A DNA stretch of 64,000 nt from Isoetes taiwanensis (taxonomy: Eukaryota; Streptophyta; Lycopodiopsida; Isoetales; Isoetaceae), in contig JAJEKV010000031.1 of the NCBI GenBank assembly GCA_021234155.1, positions 8,632,748 to 8,696,747 of the forward strand. The letters are read 5' to 3'. Positions 11,817 to 20,967 of the stretch are shown here, in pieces; position 1 is the stretch's first letter, and each line of letters opens with the position of its first letter. A model generated the notes under the pieces. It had not been told where the DNA came from. It worked only from the letters and a program-made list of their open reading frames with translations, and did no database searches. A program made the position numbers and the translations under genes.

Positions 11817-12046
11817 TTGAGAGATAGATAGATAGATAGTATTTTAACGTCACGCCACTAGGCAGCATCCAACTGGACATGTGACCACACACCACACTAC
11901 ATTGCTTAGTTGGGCCCTGCCCCCAACCACTTTACATTGCGTCTGTGGGTTTTTGACACCCAACAGTTCAGAGTGCGATTCTGGGCAGTCTCGAACTCGA
12001 GACCTATAGTTGCTAGACCTAGTGTGTTACCACTAGACTAAAAAAA
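11817..12046 (-). mobile_element. tRNA-derived SINE
   Basis: Read on the minus strand from 12040 the element starts TAGTCTAGTGGTAAC, an A-box-like sequence. About 35 bases later comes CTCGAGTTCGAGAC, which contains a B-box-like GAGTTCGAGAC. A unique body follows, ending near 11820 in a short tandem tail of CTAT units. An internal Pol III promoter, a body of about 225 bp and a simple-repeat 3' tail are the hallmarks of plant tRNA-related SINEs such as Au. I could not see a target duplication, so the ends are approximate. Confidence 0.65.
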
Positions 12047-12607
12047 AATGGTCTTGCTAACTTTGGTCTCGACAAATGGCAATGGTGTATGAAAGGGGAG
12101 AAAATGATGCATAAGAGATGATTTTTTTTGGGTGGAATGATGGTAGTAAAGCCAAATCATGCCTTAAGAAGTAACATCATGGCAAAAGCTTGAATCATGC
12201 AAAGTACCGTTGAATTTGGAGTGGTCTTCCAAACTTTGACTTTGGTGTCTTCAACCTTTGATTTCAAGTGTTCAAGATGCTTAGTGATCAAATGTCCTTC
12301 AATAAATGCATATATGATGCCAAACCAATGTCCATCTTTGGTTCTTTATATCAATGTGTCGTCTACAAGTTGCCAAGTGATGGATGTCTTCAAGTTTCAT
12401 GCTCTACAGGCTTACACATACATGTATGAAGTCAAATGCTAGTGAAATGCGTCAAACATGCATATAGCTCTTGTATGCTGACATTCTGTGGTATTATGGC
12501 ATGTGGACAACTTCGTCGTACATGAATTCTTAGAAAATTATAAAAAACCACACCTCAAAAAAAACAATACATTAAAAAACAACACCTTAAAAAAACATCC
12601 CTTCAAA
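12047..12607. other. No recognisable gene; LINE target DNA
   Basis: One 81-codon open frame on the plus strand (12197-12442) has no recognisable features. The last 100 bases are A-rich strings such as AAAACCACACCTC and ACACCTTAAAAAAAC. They continue after the LINE at 23794-23920, which shows that the two flanks were once contiguous. Confidence 0.6.
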
Positions 12608-12701
12608 AAACCAGACCGCTTGATTCATTCTGAAAAATAAAGGGGTCGATGGAGGTGGCGGAACTTAGGCGGCCGACATAGGCGATGATCAGGTGGGCGC
12701 T

Positions 12702-14971
12702 ATGGCAGGCGAAAGCAGCAGTGTCCTGGTGAATCCGAAGCGGGTTCCGAAGCTTGCAAGGGTGGCCTAGCAGAATCGACCTGCTGGGTCTGCAATCCGG
12801 CAGCAAGGTATGGCTTCATCGGATTGTCTTGATGGGGAAGCGGCAGGTGTGGAGGTGACTCGGACATCCTCAGTGCATCAGGTTCGGCCTGCTGGGTGAC
12901 CAACTGCTGCCTTAGGAGACGGCTTAGCGAAGGGAGTCAGGGAATCGAATCAATCGGTCTCTCTATCGGCAGACTTGAATAGGGCAGCCCAGCAGAATCG
13001 ATCTGCTGGGTCTTCAACTCAGGGTGAGGATGCTCCTGGACAAGGTTGTGGGGAGCTCCTTCAATCAATTTTTCGATTACCAGATCTGAATAGGGTGGCC
13101 CAGCAGAATCAATCTGCTGGGGCTTCAGTTGGGCAGGTGGAAGGGCTGGGGACTAATCCGGCTGCTTTTGGGCAGCAGACACAACCTGCTGGGTTGGTGG
13201 CAGGGCGCTCCATAGATCTGGCCCCAATTAGTTCCCCGGGGGGAGCTTCTAGACAAGATGATAGGGGACCGCTCCAATCGGGTTCCAATTTAGTGGCTGT
13301 GAACGGGGTTTTAGAGGGCATGGGGAGGGGTCAGACAGGGCAGCAGCCGGGAGATGGGCAAGAAGGATCTATGGTGGCTGGGCAGCGAGCAACCTCGGTG
13401 GACAATCTGCACATCGGTGTGGCTATAGGGAGCCCTGAGGGTCAGATGGCTCATGCTTCAGGACAAGCGGATTTTGAGATCCCGAGCAGCATTCCCCCGT
13501 TGGAAACAGCAACTCCGTTTCGCGGCAGAAGTTTGTCTGCTTCGACTCTGCCAGAGGACCCTTTTGCAGTGATGGAACCAAGGAGCAATTCGCCGCGGGG
13601 AGAGGGTTGTAGCGGTGCTTCGCAGCATCCGCATAAGCCAGTAGAGCACATGACCCCGAGTCTCGAGAGGCGGGAGGTCGAGGGGCAGCGGGACGAGGCG
13701 GCACGGCCTGCCTGGCGAACGAATGACACGGTCAGCAGGCTCTCACGCCCGCGGTTCTCAGAATGGATTCGGCAAACTGTGGCACCGGCCGACACTTGCC
13801 GTATGGAGGAGGCCCTGGCCTTTTTGAATCAGCACAATAGGAGGGAGTTCCAGGTTGACTCCACTGGTTCTCCTGCTAATGTTGTCGAGGTAGACCACCA
13901 GCAGCACCTCAAATCTATTTCCAATCTAGTTTCGCACAGGAGTGTTGGACACAAGGAGAGTCGGTGGGTGGCTGCAAGCTCACTTTAAACGGCTGGGAAT
14001 CTCGCCGTTTCAGTCTGTGAAGTTCCTGGGGAACAATTTCTTCCTCCTCATGTTCGATGCGCCCACGGTGGTGGAGAGGATTGTGGCGAGGAGGGTTGAC
14101 CTCATGTGGGGGAATTACCTGATTTATCAGCATTACACCCCTGGTGTGAGTGCTCGGTCTCTGTCGGCCTTGAAGATCCCCTGCTGGTTTCAGGTGGTGG
14201 ACCTTCCAGCAGATATGCTCCTGCCGGAATTCATAATAGCGATTGCCAATGGGCTCGGAGATTTCTCATTCCATAGTCCGGGAGCCGAAGATTTGCGTTG
14301 CGTTACCCGCGGATAGCCCATTGCCTCCGGCAGTGACGGTTAGGAGTGGTGATTGGTACTTTCGGTTTCCCCTCAGATTGTTGAATGGGCCCGAGATCCG
14401 GAGAATGTTTCCCGCTCTCCAGGTCTTTGCAGGTTCGCTCCCCGAGTACAGGCCTGCCTCGGTGCAAGGGGCTCCTCGGGAGGCAAGGCACGAGGTTCGG
14501 CGGGATGAGTCAGGGGCCTCGCCCCATACTATGCCGGTGGAGAAGCCGCCTCCGGATAGGACACAGACGGTAGCTGGGCCGGTGCTGACCCCGGCCTTCC
14601 ACGAGTAACATGCCGTCGGCCGCTCCGGTGGGGCAAGGCAGCTCGGACCCCACGGTGTCCCCACAGATGGTGGCCCAGAAGTTGCTCCACATTCAGCAGC
14701 TGCAGGAGCTGGCAGAGCAGCGGCAATCCCGACAGGTGGACCTTGGGTTGGCTGGGGGCGGCGGGTCCAGTTGTCGGACTCTGATCCAGCATCCACCCAG
14801 GCCTCTTCCGAGGGGATGGAACTTGACAAGGTGGCGCGGGTGCGCTCTTGGGCGGATGAGGCGGATCTGGATGCGGAGGTGCTCTTGTTCCATATGACTC
14901 AGACCAGGGGTTTACTTTGCCGGCGAGATGGGGGCGGAAAAAGAAGCAGCGTAAGAATCCGTCTTCTCAGT
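12702..14971 (+). pseudogene. LINE ORF1 (gag-like, DUF4283-type domain)
   Basis: The likely start is the ATG at 12702 (MAGESSSVLVNPK), in phase with the long block that ends at 13988. A TAG at 12768 replaces the CAG seen in homologous repeat copies, and a TGA at 12897 also interrupts. The N-terminal part repeats the motif DLNRxAQQNxSAGxS at about 12970 and 13085. After a frameshift near 13930 comes an RRM-like, DUF4283-type core (VGGWLQAHFKRLGISPF through SALKIPCWFQVVDLP, to about 14240). A second frameshift follows, then EPKICVALPADSPLPPAV. A basic tail GRKKKQRKNPSSQ ends near 14971, just before ORF2. The protein would bind element RNA. The gene is dead as read. Confidence 0.75.
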
Positions 14972-14978
14972 AATAGCT

Positions 14979-16042
14979 ATGGACAAAAAGATCCTGAGTT
15001 GGAATGTTCGGGGTGTGCGTTCGTCGCCCAGTAAGAGAATGAGAGTGGCGTTGGTTGTTCGCAAGATGGACCCAGACATCTTGTGCCTTCAGGAGCATAA
15101 GTGTCACAGAGGGGACACTCGGGCATTATTGGACATGTTCGGGCCACAATATGCGGCTCCAGTTGCCACCTCCGGGGCCTCTAAAGGTGGGACTGTCGTT
15201 GCATGGAATATGCATGTGCAGGTGACGCTCACCCTTGCTGATCGTTGGGGCAGGTGGGTCATTATCAAGTGGCGGGAAGGTCCGCATGAGTGGGGGATCG
15301 TGAATGTCTACGCCCACAATAGTGCGCGGCAGAGAGGGGCGTTGTGGGCATCCCTGAGGCATAAAGTTGCATCCCTGGGTGCTGGTGTGGCTTGGCTGCT
15401 ATTGGGCGATTTTAACATGGTGGAGACCACTCAAGATAGATGTGGCAGAGCGGCGAAAGTGGTACATGGCTTTGAGCGGGGGCAATGGGTCAGGCTGCTG
15501 GACTCCGGGCGGTTGGTAGAGTTGCCGGGCGATTCCACATTTACTTGGTGTAACCAGTGGACGGGGGTCGGACGGGCATATGCGTGGCATGATAGATGCT
15601 ATGCTAACACCCTAGTGGCAGATTGGGTGCCTCTACTCAAGCGGGAGAACATTTTGTCCACTGCGGTCTCTGATCATTTTCCTCAGCTAATTTCCCAGGG
15701 CTCGACTGCAGTCAGGCCGGCGTGCACGGTCTTCAAGTTGAACTCCACTTACCTCAAGGATGCTGATTTCTCTTGGGGTTGCCAGCAGATCTGGTTCCGC
15801 ACCTTTCGTGATAACTTTGGGATGTCAGGGATGGTGAAGGCCCTGGCTGAGGTCAAGGCATTTGCCAAGTCATGGGGAAGTCGTAGGGCACGGCAAGAGC
15901 GGGAGACGTTAGAGGCATTGTATCGCGAATTGGAAGCCCTTAGGTCTCAGCCGTCTGATGGGGTGCGGGGGAACGAGATTCTGCGTTACATTGCGGCGGA
16001 GGAGTCCAAAAGGGCTGCGCAGGCGAGAGTGAAGGCAGGGAT
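14979..16042 (+). CDS. LINE ORF2, 5' part: AP-type endonuclease
   Basis: The frame opens with ATG at 14979 and is intact up to the insertion point inside codon 355. It holds an exonuclease-endonuclease-phosphatase domain, about residues 4-235. LSWNVRG is at residues 6-12. LCLQEHK carries the catalytic Glu39. GIVNVYAHN is near 106-114, LLLGDFN carries Asp144 and Asn146, and SDHFPQL is near 230. This enzyme nicks target DNA to prime reverse transcription. A linker rich in Arg and Glu leads to the RT. The open frame runs a further 316 bases into the inserted element, but that tail is not LINE protein. The true continuation is at 20968. Confidence 0.93.
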
Positions 16043-16086
16043 TGTGACGGTCCTTCGCCCGACACTTGCTGTTACGGAAATACTTC

Positions 16087-19000
16087 ACACAAAGCCTAAG
16101 ATCTCACGGGTGCAGAACCTACACGTCGTCCCCAAGTCCCAAATAATATGTTGCGGTCTCCCTAAGCTACAGGTCTCTAGCTCGGGAAAAGACCTTCACC
16201 CAGAAGCAACTCGACGTGACCAGCGTCGAGTCCGCACTAGCGAGCTTCGTCAGTGCCCACTCGCTAATGCTGAGTGCTTAACACTCACGGCCTCGGTTTC
16301 TGCTTATTCTCCCCGGAGAGTTGTGGGCAGACCAAGGTGCCATCCACTAGCAACATGAACGATTATAAGTATTTCTACAGAAATGCTAACTTGGAGAGAA
16401 TCTTATGATCAAAATACATTTTGAAGGTAATCTATTCTCACTATTAAAAGGAAATATTATGAAGGCATAATTGTTAGCAAGAGGAATTGAACCCTAGCCA
16501 TTCAATTCACAAATAAGGCTTACCCATTAAAAAGGAAATCTTATGAAAGCATAATTGTTAGCAAGAGGAATTGAACCCTCGCCATTCAATTCACAATTAA
16601 TAGGCTTAACCAACTCACCAAGCATTAGAAAACATTTAAGTTAAGCATTCTTTTAGTATTCAACGATGAAGTTCTGAAATATTATACAGAAACCCTAAGG
16701 GCAGTTCCGGAATCTACAGGTGAAGCTACGGCTCTTCATAAACTCGGCCAAAAATTCAAGTAAAGCATAAAGGTAAGTGATTTTGACGATTTCAGGACGA
16801 TTTCAGAGGGATCTAACAGCTGGTGATCGATTAGCCAGGGATTTCGGCCTTTGGGTTATTTGTCCCCGCTATTCATAGTTGAATGAAGAACGAAATTTAC
16901 AAGGTAGCCTGTGTTTTTTCTCTGATATTGAGCCCATGATTACCCCCTGCTCTTAAGATGGATTATCCTTCCTTTAACAAAACATCAGACATTTTCTTAC
17001 CTCTAAATCGCTTCCTTGCAACCTTCTTATCTCTCTCTCTTTCAATCACGAAATCTCTCTCTTCCTTCCTCTTTTTCACGTTTTTTCCTTTCCCTAATTC
17101 TAACCTCCTTCAATTATTTCGTTGCCACATCACCTCTTATGCCACGTCATCTCCTTATTTATTTAATATAGCTTAGAATAATCACAATAAAACTCACATC
17201 ACATTCTTATCCCCTTTAGGATTCGACGTCCTCGTCGAATAAAACTCACACCACATTATTACGAAATATACTCCTTCACAAGTTCATGTATTTTTTATAC
17301 TTAACAAGTTTGATACATCTTTTAGATAGCCGTATTCCACACAAAGCCTAAGATCTCACGGGTGCGAACCTACACGCCGTCCCCAACTCCCAAATAATAT
17401 GTTGCGGTCTCCCTAAGCTACTGTCTCTCTAGCTCCGGGAAAAGACCTTCACCCGAATAACTTCGACGTGACCCGGTCCGAGTCCGCACTAGCGAGCCTT
17501 CGGGTGCCCACTGCGCTAATCCGAGTGTGCTTAACACTCACGGCCTCGGTTTCTGCTTATTCTCCCCGGAGAGTTGTGGGCAGACCAAGGTGCCATCCAG
17601 GCTAGCAACATGAACGATTATAAGTATTTCTACAGAAATGCTAACTTGGAGAGAATCTTATGATCAAAATACATTTTGAAGGTAATCTATTCTCACTATT
17701 AAAAGGAAATATTATGAAGGCATAATTGTTAGCAAGAGGAATTGAACCCTAGCCATTCAATTCACAAATAAGGCTTACCCATTAAAAAGGAAATCTTATG
17801 AAAGCATAATTGTTAGCAAGAGGAATTGAACCCTCGCCATTCAATTCACAATTAATAGGCTTAACCAACTCACCAAGCATTAGAAAACATTTAAGTTAAG
17901 CATTCTTTTAGTATTCAACGATGAAGTTCTGAAATATTATACAGAAACCCTAAGGGCAGTTCCTAATCTACAGTGAAGCTACGGCTCTTCATAAACTCGG
18001 CAAAAATTCAAGTAAAGCATAAAGGTAAGTGATTTTGACGATTTCGGATCGATTTCGTGAGGGATCTAACAACCGGTGATCGATTAGCCAGGGATTTCGG
18101 CCTTTGGGTTCGCTGAAGTCCCTGCTATTCATAGTTGAATGAAGAACGAAATTTACAAGGTAGCCTGTGTTTTTTCTCTGATATTGAGCCCATGATTACC
18201 CCCTGCTCTTAAGATGGATTATCCTTCCTTTAACAAAACATCAGACATTTTCTTACCTCTAAATCGCTTCCTTGCAACCTTCTTATCTCTCTCTCTTTCA
18301 ATCACGAAATCTCTCTCTTCCTTCCTCTTTTTCACGTTTTTTCCTTTCCCTAATTCTAACCTCCTTCAATTATTTCGTTGCCACATCACCTCTTATGCCA
18401 CGTCATCTCCTTATTTATTTAATATAGCTTAGAATAATCACAATAAAACTCACATCACATTCTTATCCCCTTTAGGATTCGACGTCCTCGTCGAATAAAA
18501 CTCACACCACATTATTACGAAATATACTCCTTCACAAGTTCATGTATTTTTTATACTTAACAAGTTTGATACATCTTTTAGATAGCCGTATTCCACACAA
18601 AGCCTAAGATCTCACGGGTGCAGAACCTACACGTCGTCCCCAACTCCCAAATAATATGTTGCGGTCTCCCTAAGCTACAGGTCTCTAGCTCGGGAAAAGA
18701 CCTTCACCCAGAAGCAACTCGACGTGACCAGCGTCGAGTCCGCACTAGCGAGCTTCGTCAGTGCCCACTCGCTAATGCTGAGTGCTTAACACTCACGGCC
18801 TCGGTTTCTGCTTATTCTCCCCGGAGAGTTGTGGGCAGACCAAGGTGCCATCCAGGCTAGCAACATGAACGATTATAAGTATTTCTACAGAAATGCTAAC
18901 TTGGAGAGAATCTTATGATCAAAATACATTTTGAAGGTAATCTATTCTCACTATTAAAAGGAAATATTATGAAGGCATAATTGTTAGCAAGAGGAATTGA

Positions 19001-20967
19001 ACCCTAGCCATTCAATTCACAAATAAGGCTTACCCATTAAAAAGGAAATCTTATGAAAGCATAATTGTTAGCAAGAGGAATTGAACCCTCGCCATTCAAT
19101 TCACAATTAATAGGCTTAACCAACTCACCAAGCATTAGAAAACATTTAAGTTAAGCATTCTTTTAGTATTCAACGATGAAGTTCTGAAATATTATACAGA
19201 AACCCTAAGGGCAGTTCCGGAATCTACAGGTGAAGCTACGGCTCTTCATAAACTCGGCCAAAAATTCAAGTAAAGCATAAAGGTAAGTGATTTTGACGAT
19301 TTCAGGACGATTTCAGAGGGATCTAACAGCTGGTGATCGATTAGCCAGGGATTTCGGCCTTTGGGTTCGCTGAAGTCCCTGCTATTCATAGTTGAATGAA
19401 GAACGAAATTTACAAGGTAGCCTGTGTTTTTTCTCTGATATTGAGCCCATGATTACCCCCTGCTCTTAAGATGGATTATCCTTCCTTTAACAAAACATCA
19501 GACATTTTCTTACCTCTAAATCGCTTCCTTGCAACCTTCTTATCTCTCTCTCTTTCAATCACGAAATCTCTCTCTTCCTTCCTCTTTTTCACGTTTTTTC
19601 CTTTCCCTAATTCTAACCTCCTTCAATTATTTCGTTGCCACATCACCTCTTATGCCACGTCATCTCCTTATTTATTTAATATAGCTTAGAATAATCACAA
19701 TAAAACTCACATCACATTCTTATCCCCTTTAGGATTCGACGTCCTCGTCGAATAAAACTCACACCACATTATTACGAAATATACTCCTTCACAAGTTCAT
19801 GTATTTTTTATACTTAACAAGTTTGATACATCTTTTAGATAGCCGTATTCCACACAAAGCCTAAGATCTCACGGGTGCAGAACCTACACGTCGTCCCCAA
19901 CTCCCAAATAATATGTTGCGGTCTCCCTAAGCTCTGTGTCTCTAGCTCGGGAAAAGACCTTCACCCGTAGCAACTTCGGCGTGACCAGCCGAAGTCCGCA
20001 CTAGCGAAGCCGTCGGTGCCCACTTTCGCTAATCTTTGAGTGCTTAACACTCCGCGACCTCGGTTTACCGCTTATTCTCCCGGAGAGTTGTGGGCGTACC
20101 AAGGTGCCATCCAGGCTAGCAACATGAACGATTATAAGTATTTCTACAGAAATGCTAACTTGGAGAGAATCTTATGATCAAAATACATTTTGAAGGTAAT
20201 CTATTCTCACTATTAAAAGGAAATATTATGAAGGCATAATTGTTAGCAAGAGGAATTGAACCCTAGCCATTCAATTCACAAATAAGGCTTACCCATTAAA
20301 AAGGAAATCTTATGAAAGCATAATTGTTAGCAAGAGGAATTGAACCCTCGCCATTCAATTCACAATTAATAGGCTTAACCAACTCACCAAGCATTAGAAA
20401 ACATTTAAGTTAAGCATTCTTTAATATTCAACGATGAAGTTCTGAAATATTATACAGAAACCCTAAGGGCAGTTCCGGAATCTACAGGTGAAGCTACGAC
20501 TCTTCATAAACTCGGCCGAAAATTCAAGTAAAGCATAAAGGTAAGTGATTTTGACGATTTCAGAGGGATCTAACTAACAGCTGGTGATCGATTAGCCAGG
20601 GATTTCGGCCTTTGGGTTCGCTGAAGTCCCTGCTATTCATAGTTGAATGAAGAACGAAATTTACAAGGTAGCCTGTGTTTTTTCTCTGATATTGAGCCCA
20701 TGATTACCCCCTGCTCTTAAGATGGATTATCCTTCCTTTAACAAAACATCAGACATTTTCTTACCTCTAAATCGCTTCCTTGCAACCTTCTTATCTCTCT
20801 CTCTTTCAATCACGAAATCTCTCTCTTCCTTCCTCTTTTTCACGTTTTTTCCTTTCCCTAATTCTAACCTCCTTCAATTATTTCGTTGCCACATCACCTC
20901 TTATGCCACGTCATCTCCTTATTTATTTAATATAGCTTAGAATAATCACAATAAAACTCACATCACA
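16087..20967 (+). repeat. Tandem array, ~3.9 copies of a 1.26-kb unit
   Basis: Units begin at about 16087, 17341, 18597 and 19854 (CACAAAGCCTAAGATCTCAC), and the last is cut at the LTR end. Each has a G+C-richer 250-bp head with several predicted hairpins, a duplicated tRNA-like module, and an A+T-rich 3' part. The 3' part contains an identical 72-codon frame (at 16958, 18214, 19471 and 20722) rich in Phe, Ser and Leu. I regard that frame as incidental. The body is nearly identical between units, but the heads differ, most of all in units two and four. Confidence 0.9.
16500..16632 (-). repeat. Duplicated tRNA-like (A/B-box) module
   Basis: On the minus strand a block reads GGTGAGTTGGTTAAGCC, then GGGTTCAATTCC 38 bases after the start of AGTTGG, the spacing of A and B boxes in a tRNA gene. 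A second partial B-box copy (AGGGTTCAATTCC) lies at about 16480-16495. The anticodon arm does not pair, so it is not a functional tRNA by eye. It recurs in every 1.26-kb unit (near 17755-17885, 19010-19140 and 20270-20400). It may be a fossil SINE or a Pol III promoter captured by the LTR. Confidence 0.55.

Larger units (their letters stand above)
16043..20967. mobile_element. LTR-type insertion (solo-LTR-like), 4.9 kb
   Basis: The segment starts TGTGACGG and ends CACATCACA, so it has the TG...CA ends and short inverted termini typical of an LTR. It is flanked by the 5-bp duplication GGGAT (16038-16042 and 20968-20972), the size made by LTR-retrotransposon integrases. Removing it with one GGGAT rejoins ORF2 in frame. 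No gag, pol, primer-binding site or polypurine tract is visible inside, and the left terminal sequence occurs only once, so this is not a two-LTR element. I read it as a solo LTR enlarged by internal tandem duplication, probably oriented on the minus strand. A plant-type TATA sequence, TATATTAAATAAATA, lies on that strand near 20930. Confidence 0.85.

Noticed and set aside
16043-16358. C-terminal extension of the endonuclease ORF
   Set aside because: It is read-through into the inserted LTR; the LINE frame continues at 20968.
16500-16632. Functional tRNA gene
   Set aside because: The boxes and spacing fit, but the anticodon arm does not pair and there is no acceptor stem by eye.
16958-17176. 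72-codon ORF repeated four times in the tandem array
   Set aside because: Identity follows from the DNA repeat. The Ser/Leu/Phe content reflects a pyrimidine-rich tract; there is no domain.
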